Assembly (NCBI RefSeq): GCF_030247185.1
Contig: NC_080570.1
Span: 129,138,650-129,202,649 of the forward strand
DNA length: 64,000 nucleotides
Reading direction: 5' to 3'
Source of the DNA: Malaya genurostris
Taxonomy: Eukaryota > Arthropoda > Insecta > Diptera > Culicidae
Made by a program: the position numbers and the translations under genes. This document shows, piece after piece, positions 21,499 through 32,440 of this stretch (positions are counted from its first letter, which is position 1; every line of letters starts with the position of its first letter). The notes beneath the pieces are model-generated. The model searched no databases, had not been told where the DNA came from, and saw nothing but the letters and a program-made list of their open reading frames with translations.

Positions 21499-24400
21499 AT
21501 CATCCACCGAGGTCACGGATCTAATCACTGTTTTACAGTGGAATTGCAGAAGTATCATCCCAAAAATAGATTCTTTTAAATTTCTAGTAAATAATCTGAA
21601 ATGTGACGCATTTGCATTGTGCGAAACTTGGCTAACTTCTGAAATATCCTTAAACTTCCACGATTTTAACATTATTCGCCTGGATCGAGATGATCCCTAT
21701 GGAGGAGTACTTTTAGGGATCAAAAAGTGCTATTCTTTTTATCGAATTAACCTCCCCTCGATACCAGGTATTGAAGTTGTCGCATGTCATGTTACAATCA
21801 AAGGTAAGGACCTTTGTATTGCTTCCATCTACATTCCCCCTAGAGCCTTGGTTGGGCATCGGTGGCTCAGTAATATCATAGAGCTCCTTCCCGCACCGAC
21901 GTTGGTTTTAGGAGACTTTAACTCACACGGTACGGGATGGGGTTGTCTTCACGACGATAACAGATCAGCTATGATCCATGATATTTGCGACAACTTCAAT
22001 ATGACAATCTTGAATACGGGAGAAATGACACGGATTCCTGCACCACCAGCAAGACCAAGTGCGCTGGATTTATCCCTTTGCTCGACATCGCTACGGTTGG
22101 ATTGCACGTGGGAGGTAATTCCTGATCCCCACGGTAGTGATCATCTACCGATCGTAATATCAATCACCAGCGGCTTAAAACCATCGAAGACAATCAATGT
22201 TTCGTATGACTTCACACGAAATATTGATTGGAATAGCTATGCGACCTCGATATCTGAGAAACTTGAAAGAACTCAACAACTTCCTCCGGAGGAAGAGTAC
22301 ACGTTTTTGGCTGGCTTGATTCTCGATACTGCGATTCAAGCTCAGACGAAACGTGTACCCGGCGCAAAAACTAACATCCGTCCTCCCAACCCGTGGTGGG
22401 ACAAAGAGTGCACAAATTTAAACGCGGAGAGAGCCTCCGCGTATAAAAAATTCAGAAAAAATGGAACACCTGATAATTACCGGAATTACGCGGCGTTAGA
22501 CGTTAAAACTAAGAACTTGATTAGAGCCAAGAAACGCGGTTACTGGCGTCGGTTTATAGACGGCTTAACGAAAGAAACATCTATGAGCACTCTTTGGAAC
22601 ACAGCCCGACGAATGCGCAATCATAACACCACGAATGAAAGCGAGGAATACTCCAACCGCTGGATATTCGATTTCGCTAAAAAAGTATGCCCAGACTCTG
22701 TTCCGGAACAGAAGATCACCCGCGCCGCGACACCAAATACAAACGAATCACCGTTTTCGATGGTAGAGCTCTCACTTGCACTTTTGTCATGTAACAATAA
22801 AGCCCCGGGATTAGACAAAATAAAATTCAACTTGTTGAAAAATCTGCCTGACCCCGCCAAAAGGCGCTTGCTGAATTTATTCAACAAGTTCCTCACGGGT
22901 AATATTGTCCCACACGACTGGAGACAAGTCAGAGTTATCGCCATTCAAAAACCAGGGAAACCAGCCTCCGATCACAATTCGTATCGGCCGATTGCTATGC
23001 TTTCCTGTATCCGGAAATTGTTCGAAAAAATGATTCTGTTTCGTCTAGACAATTGGGTCGAAACTAATGGTTTACTTTCAGATACACAATTTGGTTTCCG
23101 CAGGGGCAAAGGAACGAACGATTGTCTTGCGTTGCTCTCAACAGAAATTCAAATGGCATTTGCTCGTAAAGAACAAATTGCATCAGTTTTCCTAGACATT
23201 AAGGGGGCTTTTGACTCAGTTTCTATAAATATCCTATCTGAGAAGTTGCATCAGCATGGTCTTTCGCCAGTTTTGAACAACTTTTTACATAATCTATTGT
23301 CTGAGAAACACATGTACTTTGCGCATGGTGATTTGTCGACAATACGATTCAGCTACATGGGTCTTCCTCAGGGCTCATGCTTAAGCCCCCTTTTATACAA
23401 TTTTTACGTAAGTAATATCGATGAATGTATCAACACATCTTGCACGCTAAGACAACTTGCCGACGACAGCGTTGTGTCTATTATAGGACCCAAAGCTGCC
23501 GATCTCCAAGGACCATTACAAGATACTCTCGACAACTTATCATCATGGGCTCTTCAAATGGGTATCGAGTTCTCTACGGAGAAAACTGAGCTGGTTGTAT
23601 TTTCGAGGAAGCGAGAACCAGCACAATTACAGCTTCAACTAGGGGGTGAAACCATAGCTCAGGCCTTCACATTTAAATATCTCGGGGTCTGGTTCGACTC
23701 CAAAGGCACCTGGGGATGTCACATTAGGTATCTGAAACAAAAATGCCAGCAGAGAATCAACTTTCTTCGTACAATAACCGGAACTTGGTGGGGTGCTCAC
23801 CCAGGAGACCTGATCAGGTTGTACCAAACAACGATATTGTCCGTTATGGAATATGGATGCTTCTGCTTCCGATCAGTGGCGAACACTCATTTCATCAAGC
23901 TGGAAAGAATTCAGTATCGTTGTTTGCGTATTGCCTTGGGTTGCATGCAATCGACTCATACGATGAGCCTCGAAGTGCTGGCGGGCGTTCTTCCACTGAA
24001 AAACCGGTTCTGGGATCTCTCATATCGTTTGCTCATTCGATGCGACATTCTGAATCCTCTGGTGATTGAAAACTTCGAAAGGTTAGTTGAGCTTAACTCT
24101 CAAACCCGTTTTATGTCCTTGTATTTTGATTACATGGCTCAGAATATTAATCCTTCTTCGTTTGTTTCCAACCGTGCTCATTTCTTGGATACTTCTGATT
24201 CTACTGTGTTTTTCGACACATCCATGAGAGAAGAAATTCATGGAATTCCGGATCACGTGCGCCCTCAAGTGGCCCCAAATATTTTTTATAATAAATTTAG
24301 AACAGTCAACTGTGAAAAGGTGTTTTACACTGACGGATCAAACATCAACGAGTCCACAGGCTTCGGCATCTTCAATCAAAACATCACCGCTTCTTACAAA

Positions 24401-25171
24401 CTCAGTGATCCGGCTTCAGTTTACGTCGCAGAATTAGCTGCTATTCAGTACACCCTCGAGATCATTGAAACCTTGCCCAAAGACCATTACTTCATCGTCA
24501 CGGACAGTCTAAGCTCAATAGAAGCTCTCCGGGCAATGAAGCCAGGAAAGTATCCCCCATATTTCCTGGGGAAAATACGGGAACATTTGAGAACTTTATC
24601 TGAACGGTCTTATTTAATATCGTTAGTCTGGGTCCCTTCGCATTGTTCCATTCCGGGCAATGAAAAGGCAGACTTATTGGCTAAAGTGGGCGCATTGGAA
24701 GGTGATATTTATGAAAGACCAATCTGCTTCAATGAATTTTTCAGTATTTCTCGTCAGAAAACTCTCGAAAGTTGGCAAACTTCATGGACGAATGACGAAC
24801 TGGGACGATGGCTACACTCCATTATCCCTAAGGTATCGACGAAACCTTGGTTCAAGGGGATGAACATGAGTCGTGATTTCATTCGCGTTATGTCACGGCT
24901 CATGTCAAATCACTATACATTCAACGCACATCTCCGGCGTATCGGGATCGTGGAGAACGGGCTCTGCACCTGTGGCGACGGTTATCAGGACATCGAGCAT
25001 GTCGTGTGGTCGTGCGTAGAGTATCGTGACGCCAGGTCGAAGCTACTGGAATCCCTCAGGGCCCGAGGTAGACCGCCTGAGGTGCCGGTTCGGGATGTGT
25101 TGGCGAGTCGGGATAGTTCATATATGCTTCTCATATACCAGTACCTTAAACACATTGATATACAAGTGTAA
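21491..25171 (+). CDS. LINE ORF2: endonuclease, reverse transcriptase, RNase H
   Basis: A protein of about 1226 residues that nicks the target, copies the LINE RNA and removes template RNA. I chose the ATG at 21491 (MAKSSTEVTD); a longer reading to 21479 would need TTG. The apurinic-type endonuclease spans about residues 12-225: QWNCRS, CETWL, GDFNSHG and GSDHLPI. The reverse transcriptase spans about 430-740, with KPGKPASDHNSYRPIAMLSC, FGFRRGKGTNDC, GLPQGSCLSPLLYN and the catalytic LADD. RNase H covers about 940-1075 with YTDGS, AELAA, TDSLSS and PSHCSIPGNEKAD. A C-terminal CTCGDGYQDIEHVVWSC motif follows near 1157-1175. All catalytic residues I can check are present. Only frame length and motifs were assessed, not activity. 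Confidence 0.88.
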   Translation: MAKSSTEVTDLITVLQWNCRSIIPKIDSFKFLVNNLKCDAFALCETWLTSEISLNFHDFNIIRLDRDDPYGGVLLGIKKCYSFYRINLPSIPGIEVVACHVTIKGKDLCIASIYIPPRALVGHRWLSNIIELLPAPTLVLGDFNSHGTGWGCLHDDNRSAMIHDICDNFNMTILNTGEMTRIPAPPARPSALDLSLCSTSLRLDCTWEVIPDPHGSDHLPIVISITSGLKPSKTINVSYDFTRNIDWNSYATSISEKLERTQQLPPEEEYTFLAGLILDTAIQAQTKRVPGAKTNIRPPNPWWDKECTNLNAERASAYKKFRKNGTPDNYRNYAALDVKTKNLIRAKKRGYWRRFIDGLTKETSMSTLWNTARRMRNHNTTNESEEYSNRWIFDFAKKVCPDSVPEQKITRAATPNTNESPFSMVELSLALLSCNNKAPGLDKIKFNLLKNLPDPAKRRLLNLFNKFLTGNIVPHDWRQVRVIAIQKPGKPASDHNSYRPIAMLSCIRKLFEKMILFRLDNWVETNGLLSDTQFGFRRGKGTNDCLALLSTEIQMAFARKEQIASVFLDIKGAFDSVSINILSEKLHQHGLSPVLNNFLHNLLSEKHMYFAHGDLSTIRFSYMGLPQGSCLSPLLYNFYVSNIDECINTSCTLRQLADDSVVSIIGPKAADLQGPLQDTLDNLSSWALQMGIEFSTEKTELVVFSRKREPAQLQLQLGGETIAQAFTFKYLGVWFDSKGTWGCHIRYLKQKCQQRINFLRTITGTWWGAHPGDLIRLYQTTILSVMEYGCFCFRSVANTHFIKLERIQYRCLRIALGCMQSTHTMSLEVLAGVLPLKNRFWDLSYRLLIRCDILNPLVIENFERLVELNSQTRFMSLYFDYMAQNINPSSFVSNRAHFLDTSDSTVFFDTSMREEIHGIPDHVRPQVAPNIFYNKFRTVNCEKVFYTDGSNINESTGFGIFNQNITASYKLSDPASVYVAELAAIQYTLEIIETLPKDHYFIVTDSLSSIEALRAMKPGKYPPYFLGKIREHLRTLSERSYLISLVWVPSHCSIPGNEKADLLAKVGALEGDIYERPICFNEFFSISRQKTLESWQTSWTNDELGRWLHSIIPKVSTKPWFKGMNMSRDFIRVMSRLMSNHYTFNAHLRRIGIVENGLCTCGDGYQDIEHVVWSCVEYRDARSKLLESLRARGRPPEVPVRDVLASRDSSYMLLIYQYLKHIDIQV

Positions 25172-25787
25172 TGTGTTATTCCTCGCTCAGAAAATATAAT
25201 CTCCACCTACAGGTTCGACACTAACATCCGCCCGATTCTCTCGATCCCCGTCCCTGTCCACCATCTTCATTGGAATTAACAAGATCTTTTTTTTTGTCAC
25301 TAACTTTTTCGTTCCCCTTTCCCTGTTTTTTCACCATCTCGATGGCAACTAATTAGATCTCTGTCGTTTTCAAACATTTTGTTCCCACACCCCTTTTTTA
25401 CCCCGTTTCCCACAATATTTACTTCTTTTTTTCATTCTCTTCCGTAACATCACCATCACCGGAAGACCGCTCCAGTCAATGACCAGCATGCGGGCCACCC
25501 GCCGGGCCTTCGTAGCCTGGGGGTGTTTCCCGCGGACCCTCACGGACCGAAGAATGCGGCCAACATAGAAAATTACCATCGCCATCTGGAATCATCTCAT
25601 CCTAAATTCAATTCACCGGCCACTACCGATCGCCAGATACTATATTACATAATGATACTACTCTAGTTTTAAGTTAGACGATAATTAAGATTAGTAAATA
25701 CCCTTGGCATCTTAGAGCTTAAGCAGTGTGCCTTAATATTATATTATATTATTGAATAAAAAAAAAAAATACAACTATGTTATGAAA
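25172..25787 (+). other. LINE 3' UTR and tail
   Basis: CT-rich sequence, then 'cggaccctcacggaccgaag' and 'ttggcatcttagagcttaag', ending in a run of A and 'tacaactatgttatgaaa' before the target duplication. The segment from about 25530 recurs as the separate 3' fragment at 33547-33823, so that fragment is from the same or a close subfamily. Confidence 0.7.
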
Positions 25788-26025
25788 ATCATGGAATGTT
25801 CAATCGATTATCACACTTTTAGATTCAAATTCTATTCGATTTGCAGTTTCGATATTACAGAGTAATGAGTTTTTAAAATCTTAAATTGTCGCTTAAATCG
25901 ACGGTCATTAAAATAATGTCATGAGAACTTAAACACCGAAGAATATTCATGTAAAAAACACATGCGGATTGATAAAAAAAAAGGTATCATCTCAATGCTA
26001 GGTGGATTAAGCACGTTTTTTAATA

Positions 26026-29000
26026 AAATTCCGGTTCGATTTTGATCATAAGGTACATTCAGTTCTGACTCAGTTTGACATATAATGGAATAGGCGATTG
26101 TGTCGGGTAGTAAAGATTGTACACGGCAGAAGCCGATTGTCTCGATGCTCAGGAATTTTGGACGTTACATTTTCATGTTACACACTAAAAGCATACTTGT
26201 TTTCAGCGGTACTACATTCTGCCTCGTGTAGTATCACTAACCGTTTAAGAACCGGATTTTTGTATCGATTCCAGCAGCCTTCAGCAGCCAATCGTTCATA
26301 GCTATTCTTCTTGAATTATATTTACTCTATATAGAAGTATTTTCAAATCTGAAACATGTCTCTTGCAGAACAATCGAACTCTTTCCTAAAAAAAAACAAC
26401 AGACGCTACTCCACTTCCCGAAAATCTGATTAACAATGTGGGCCTGTTTTGGTCATGGCAGTCGTCGGTCCCTGCCTGCCTGTCTCCTGCCTGGATGGAA
26501 CCATTCCCGGAACGGCTCTGATGACGCTGGCTTTTGTTCCGAATCGCTCGGTTCTTTCGTCGCGAAGAATCCCTTTCAAAACTTCATTTCCCGACCGATG
26601 GCTGGCAGCAAGAGGGGGGAAGGGGGAGGGTGGTTGTAGTTCACTCTCCGATAACTGCCACGCAATCCAGCCGGCAATCCGCCGTGAAAAAGAAAAGCCA
26701 ATCTACTTCGCTAATAGGTTTTTTTTCGTTTTGCCACCAACATGCACATTGCAGAATTCCATCTGCTGCCGTCAAGCTCCGCCTCCATATCAACTTCATG
26801 TAATGCACCTCTTTCCTTGGATGGTTGACGGGCTGGCTGACTGGCTTAACGGAAAGGATGGAGGGAAAGCGGTGTGTGACATTTACGTCTTGGCGTTGGA
26901 TTCTTGAGTTTGCTCCGAACCCATACGACATGAAAATCCTAAAAGTTTGCTCATTGAGGCGGCATTAATAATGCTTTCATTGCCTCCATTCTGTTGTCGA
27001 CATCGTCGTCGTCGTCGTCACACGTGGGGAAACCAGCAAGTGGAACCCCGTGTCACAGGAGTTGCATTATTTGTAGGTGCAGCAGCGCAGCACGAGCAGC
27101 TTGCGTTTTTTTTTTGCTGTTGTTACCTACCTATGGACGAGTAGCAGGGCAGAGACAGCGGCAGAGGTTTGCAAAGCGATAAACTCAAAAAAATGCTACT
27201 GAGGGAGTTTGAGTTTCGGTACTGGCGAGTACCTAGCGGACGAGCGGGCGGGAGGGCGGGCGGACGGTCGGTCGGATGACGACATGAGGCCGGACGAGAG
27301 GATGGTACGTGCCTTTATGCCTGCTGCACTTGAACTGCATGCGAGTAACTGAGTAAGTGAGTGAGTGAGTAAGCAAGCAAGCAGTGCAAGTGCAGCTTGC
27401 CTGAATGAAGCAGCAGTAGAAGCATTCCCGTTCGGGCTCTGGAGATTGTTTGTGAAAAGGCTCATGACACATGAACAGTTTGTCGGCACAGAAGGAAGAA
27501 GTTAATATTGTGTGTAAATTTAACTTGTATGGATTTATGCTTTTGGTACGTGTTACCGAGGCAAGTCGAGCGCAAGTGTAAATGTGAAACGATTTTTCGT
27601 AGCTAATTGTGCCAATATGCACAGGATTCCGGTCATGCACGGGGGCGAAGGAGTTCTGCTCCCAGCACTATTGTACGGTAAGAATGGGAAAATGTTACGC
27701 ATCGCACTCCCATGAATGGAAAGAGCACACATGCGGAGAGCGAAATGGAAAGTGCATCCAGTAAATTGCAGCAACACTGCACCTGTCGGTAGTCTCCAGT
27801 ACCTCAGTTCCACCGCCGCCTTCCAAGCCAGCAGTTGCAGTTGAGAACAACATCAAACTGAACCTGGAAGGAGGGTGGCTAATGGACACGCACACACACA
27901 CACCCTCAGACAAACACATGGTGCTGCAACGGATGCTTTTACCTAGAACATCCTTTCCGGACTGACCGTTGGCTGAGGACGGTCGGTACTTTGTTCCCCA
28001 TGGTGCAGGACCGGGCCAAAGTTACCACACCGAACAGTGCAACGGGAAACTGCCAGCACGTCCGCTGGCAGGGGAATTAATGAGACGTGATAGGTTCTTG
28101 AAGTTCTATTGTTTATGGCACCCGTTGGAGGCGAACGTGACGCAAGTAGCCTCGTTGCTCAGTTGCCCTTCTTCAACGGAAATTCTACTGCAGGCAGGCG
28201 AAATCATCCAACAACAAAAATTAATACCCAGCAAAAGTTGATTTCCGGTATAGATTGTATTTTAAGCGAAGCGAAAATTAGTGAAACACGATCACGTTGA
28301 TACGCCGCGCTCGGTGACCCGTCACGTTAATCAACATGCCGAGCTGTGCCGTGACGTGACGTGCCATTGCCATTGCCGGGCGATTGCAGGGCGAAAAAAA
28401 AAAGAAACTCTCGTACATGAGGGTAATAAAGATAAAACCATTTTTTAATACTCGTATATTTGGTGCTCGAACGTGTGAGTCCTTCCGCAGATCGGCGCTT
28501 GTTCAGTTTCGTTTTGGGACCGACGACAACAACAAAAAAAAGAAAACGCGAAAAAAAACCGTTTTGCGAAAGGGCGGCAATACGTGAAAGTATTTTTGTG
28601 GCTGATCCCTATCGCAACGAATGACGACGACGACACAACGGCGAAAAAGTAAAACAATCAGGATAAAAATTTAATGATTCTGCAAGCGGTAACGCAACGT
28701 CACCTACTGGCATAGCTGTGAATGGGTTTTTGTTTATTTTTTTTTAGCTGCCAAAAAAATTTATCTCGATCAGCTATTTGTGTCGTTCTAAAATTGACGT
28801 CAGCCATTCGAAACGGTTGCTACAGGTTTTATATCCAGCTTTGAACTAAATCTGAAGCAAACAAATTGAGTCGGTGTGTAGCCGATAAGCCCCGTGATGG
28901 AGTACGGCATTTTAAATGACATCAGTTTGTGTGAATTCGAAACAGGACAAAATTTGCCTTTGTCGTTTCATCCTCGACTCATCAGTGGAGTTGGAATTGA

Positions 29001-29484
29001 ACAGCTAATATGAATAAGTAGTCTAACTTAAACTGGCAAAAAATTGACAGATGAAATACTTATTATAATAACACAATGATTTTTGCCATAGTTTTGTAGT
29101 CCAACGTCATTATTTACTGTGTTTTCTGTAGCTCCTAACATTTTTTTCTGTAGACTGCTGATAGACAATGCGGCTTGGGATAGATTGAATTCAAACACAT
29201 ACGCACACACATTTGTGTAGTCCTACTTCAACTGCTCGAACAACTCTATCGGCCTGTTCCTAGGAGTTTTTTGATTATATTGAAAAAAAAAACGTTTACT
29301 TATTTCATTTAATCAATGTCTTCAAACTAAACTTCTAGAGATTACAGAAAAAAAAAGTGATGAAAAAAATATCAGCAATAATGATTTGCGAAAAAATACT
29401 CCAGAGATCTCAGGATGTTTGAGCCCGCGCATTCCTCATCATTTGAAAAAGAAAATATGAATGAAACTTTTGTTCTGGGCAACT
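26026..29484. other. low-repeat non-coding DNA
   Basis: About 3.4 kb with little transposon content. It has (CGT)n near 27001-27018, 'gagtaagtgagtgagtgag' near 27350-27380, a short CA run at 27888-27903 and A-rich tracts. Several open frames of 60-150 residues overlap on both strands and show no domain, codon pattern or splice support. This could be intron or intergenic regulatory DNA. Confidence 0.4.
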
Positions 29485-29486
29485 TA

Positions 29487-30674
29487 ACAGATCGGCTGAA
29501 AAGTTCGTATCGTTTCTATGAGAGGGCGCCACTAGAATTAAATCCATACCATTTTCAGTTAGTACCAACCTTCAAAAGATACGTGTATAAATTTGACAGC
29601 TGTCTGATTATTAGTTTGTGAGATATTGCATTTTGAGTGAAGCTACTTTTGTTATTGTGAAAGAAATGGAAAAAAAGGAATTTCGTGTGTTCATGAAACA
29701 CTACTTTTTGATGAAAAAAAGTGCCGCCGATACCAAAACATGGCTTGATGAGTGTTATCCAGACTCTGCACCGGGCGAAGCAACAATTCGTAAGTGGTTT
29801 GCAAAATTTCGTACTGGTCATATGAGCACCGAAGACGATGAACGCAGTGGACGTCCAAAAGAGTCTGTTACCGATGAAAACGTGAAAAAAATCCACAAAA
29901 TGATTTGACACCCTAAAGATATCAAAGGAACGTGTTGGACATATTATTCACGAATATTTGGATATGAGAAAGCTTTGTGCAAAATGGGTGCCGCGTGAGC
30001 TCACAATCGATCAAAAACAACAACGAATTGATGATTCTGAGCAGTGTTTGGAGCTGTTATATCGAAATAAAATCGATTTTTTTTTCGTCGATATATAACA
30101 ATGGACGAAACATGGCTCCATCACTTCACTCCGGAGTCCAATCGACAGTCAGCTGAGTGGACTGCACGCGATGAACCGAACCCAAAGCGTGGAAAGACTC
30201 AACAATCGGCCGGTAAGGTTATGGCGTCTGTATTTTGGGATTCACATGGTATAATTTTCATCGACTACCTTGAAAAGGGAAAAACCATCAACAGTGACTA
30301 TTATATAGCGTTTGAAGGACGAAATTTAAAAAAAAAACGGCCTCATTTGAAGAAATTGAACGAATTGGGCTTCGAATTGCTCCTACATCCACCGTATTCT
30401 CCAGATTTGGCCCCCAGTGACTTTTTCCTGCTCTCAGACCTCAAGAGAATGCTCGCTGGTAAAAAATTTAGAAGCAATGAAGAGGTAATCGCTGAAACTG
30501 AGGCCTATTTTAAGGCAAAGGACAAATCGTACTACAAAAATGGTATCGAAAAGTTGGAAGATCGCTATAATCGCTGTATCGTCTCTGATGGCAATTATGT
30601 TGAATAATAAAAACGAATTTTGGCAAAAAATGTGTGTTTCTATTAAACGATACGAACTTTTCAGGCGAACTGTT
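29487..30674 (+). mobile_element. mauritiana-type mariner, complete ends, defective
   Basis: A 1188-bp element bounded by TA at 29485-29486 and 30675-30676. Terminal inverted repeats of ~30 bases start acagatcggctgaaaagttc and acagttcgcctgaaaagttc. It contains a broken transposase. The ends look intact, so it could in principle be moved by a related transposase. Confidence 0.85.
29666..30607 (+). pseudogene. mariner transposase, frameshifted and internally deleted
   Basis: Starts MEKKEFRVFMKHYFLMKKSA at 29666; an upstream in-frame ATG at 29618 lies in the 5' UTR of the family. The paired helix-turn-helix domain and WFAKFRTGHMSTEDDE / GRPKESVTDENVKKIHKMI are clear until a stop near 29908. The frame shifts (HEYLDMRKLCAKWVP in another frame), then 30101-30607 carries the first catalytic block (MDETWLHHFTPESNRQSAEW), DSHGIIFIDYL, and the third (PPYSPDLAPSDFFL). 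The block with the second catalytic aspartate is deleted between GRNLKKKRPHLKK and LNELGFELL, about 30 residues in this family. The C-terminus ends NRCIVSDGNYVE as expected. Close to Mos1-type sequences but inactive. Confidence 0.85.
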
Positions 30675-30676
30675 AT

Positions 30677-30917
30677 GTCATAACGAACCAGCCAAACTAT
30701 AGGAATTTCGAGTAGTTTAGCTAAAAGCCGTTTTTGTACAAAGAAGGGGAAAGGTTCAAGTAAGACATTGTGCTTCGGTGCCATTGAAACCGTCTTTGTG
30801 TGCATTAGCGTTAACTTGAACTGATGAACAGTTCAAGTGGAACTGTTTAGTTTTGCACTAAGCAGTTTTATTTGAACTACTCAGCACTGACGAGTTGAAC
30901 ACGAAACGTGATGAATA
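30677..30917. repeat. repeat fragment shared with 53598-53700 and 62940-63030
   Basis: 'gttcaagtggaactg', 'cactgacgagttgaacacgaa' style words match, in reverse complement, the block at 53605-53700 (cgtctttgactcgtcagtgc, cagttcaaattgaactgc) and more weakly 62945-63020. The ITmD37E element at 30918 inserted at its edge. Family unknown, non-coding. Confidence 0.4.
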
Positions 30918-32118
30918 AAGACTGTCCCGTAAGTATGGACGCACTTTGATTTCGCTGTAAATAATTCCCAAGTGTTAGATATTTCAATTTTATTCGATAT
31001 ACTGATAATATTAGACTACAACAATAGAATATTATTCTCAACATCTGCTACTTAGCCATTGCAGACAAGCTGGCACACCTTCTTGCGAACGTTTCTCATT
31101 AAATTCCGTACAGACTTCTTGGCGACAAGTTTTGACACTTTTTTCCAATCTTTTTCGAAATTCCTCAATTGGTCGAAGTTGTGGGCAATTTGGTGGATTC
31201 ATGTCTTTTGGGACGAAAGTGATATTTTTGGTAGTTTACCATTCTACCGTAGTGGAAAGAAGCAAGATCTGGCCAGAAGACAACAGGATCCTTGTGGCTT
31301 CGAATCATGGGTAGAAGTCGTTTTTGTAAACATTCCTTGATGTATATTTCGCTGTTCATTGAAGCAGTGGTGATGAAGGGTTTCGAAATCTTACTGCAGC
31401 TACAAATTGCTTGCCAGACTATAGCTTTCTTACCAAATTTTTCGACTTCAATCGATGTCTCGGACTGGTTTAACACTTGCCCTTTTCGCACCGTATAATA
31501 TTGTGGTCCCGGCAAGGATTTGTAATCGAGTTTCACGTAGGTTTCGTCGTCCATGATTATGCAGTTCAAATTTCCAGCAAGAATCGTATTGTAGAGCTTT
31601 CGAACCTTCGGCCTGATCGATGCTTCTTGTTTCGGTTGTTTCTGCTTCTTATAGGTTCGAAGATTCAAACGTTCTTTAGCACGAAGAACATTTGACTTCG
31701 AAGTGCCCACGTTTTAGGCCACATCCCGAACTGAAACCTCCTTCTTTTGCTCGAACGCCTTCAGTATACGTTTATCCAACTGAGGGTTAGCAGGACCTTT
31801 TTTTGACCCGTTTTCGGTGCTATCCTCACCGAACTTCCTGATTGCGTTTCGCACGGCTTTTTCATTTACTCCTTCCATTTTTGCTATCTTTCTCAGTGAC
31901 AGTCCGCGTTCTGTGCACCATTTGTACACAATTTTTCGACGTTGTTCTGCTGAAAGTCCACGCATTTCGCAACAAACTAATGAAAACGAATAAACAACTA
32001 CACAAGTGGTTAGAGAAGAGTGTAAACCGCAGGACGCAGCCATAAAAACTGACAGATTCTGAACCATAGCGAAATGGCAGCGGTTTTTGGTTGCGTCCAT
32101 ACTTTCTGGGACAGTCTT
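30918..32118 (-). mobile_element. ITmD37E transposon, complete ends, defective
   Basis: 1201 bp between TA dinucleotides at 30916-30917 and 32119-32120. Inverted ends of ~26 bases: aagactgtcccgtaagtatg on the left and aagactgtcccagaaagtat on the right. It carries a broken minus-strand transposase. Confidence 0.8.
31130..31965 (-). pseudogene. ITmD37E transposase (frameshifted)
   Basis: The minus strand starts MRGLSAEQRRKIVYKWCTE at about 31965. A helix-turn-helix DNA-binding region follows (GLSLRKIAKMEGVNEKAVRN), then a stop near 31714. The next frame (31165-31710) encodes the first catalytic block (IMDDETYVKLDYKSLPG), VWQAICSCSKISKPF, the second (VVFWPDLASFHYGRMV), and after a one-base shift near 31207 the third (NPPNCPQLRPIEEF). 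MDDETYVK and the NPPNCPQLRPIE signature are those of the ITmD37E family first described in mosquitoes. Spacing between second D and E cannot be read exactly because of the shift. Non-functional. Confidence 0.8.
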
Positions 32119-32120
32119 TA

Positions 32121-32440
32121 GAACATAAATTTGTTGGAACTTTCCGAATACTGAATTCAAATTTATATATGGTGCATTGATTTGAGAAACTGATTATTGA
32201 TTTGTTGAGCATTTAACTATCTAAGCTTTTTGTTTTTGAGCTGTAGAACTCCGATTACTATCGTATTTTATTTGATAGAAATCAATTGAAGATAAGCTGA
32301 GTTTTTAAATATAATTGATAATTTTTCTCTATCAACTGGTACATCCCAAGCTTCTAAGGTTACAAAATTTAGTCATTCCGGCTCAAATCCATTTTTAAAG
32401 TTTCGCCCAGCAGATGAACAATCCTTCGTTAACCTATTTG
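32121..32440. other. AT-rich spacer, nothing recognised
   Basis: No coding or repeat pattern beyond AT-richness. It leads into the 10-bp satellite. Confidence 0.4.

Larger units (their letters stand above)
19675..25787 (+). mobile_element. full-length I-group LINE with both ORFs open (6.1 kb)
   Basis: Flanked by a perfect 15-base duplication, atcatggaatgttca (19660-19674 and 25788-25802), inside repeat R. It contains a 5' UTR (19675-20151), ORF1 (20152-21498), ORF2 (21491-25171) and a ~600-base 3' UTR ending 'ttgaataaaaaaaaaaaat' plus a short non-A tail. Domain order (gag-like zinc knuckles, endonuclease, reverse transcriptase, RNase H) places it in the I group; MosqI-type elements of Aedes are the obvious comparison. 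With intact frames and a perfect target duplication it is young and possibly active. Confidence 0.85.
14725..26025 (-). repeat. repeat R, reverse copy, split by three insertions
   Basis: Segments 14725-15231, 16886-17965, 19631-19674 and 25788-26025 are, in reverse order, parts of the repeat found forward at 7554-10600. They are separated by a fold-back element, a truncated LINE and a full LINE. Each junction shows a short duplication of R sequence: gcaatgc, aaactc and atcatggaatgttca respectively. R itself is non-coding. Confidence 0.7.

Noticed and set aside
22621..22944. Antisense frames inside the LINE ORF2
   Set aside because: They are shadows of the coding strand of a well-supported protein.
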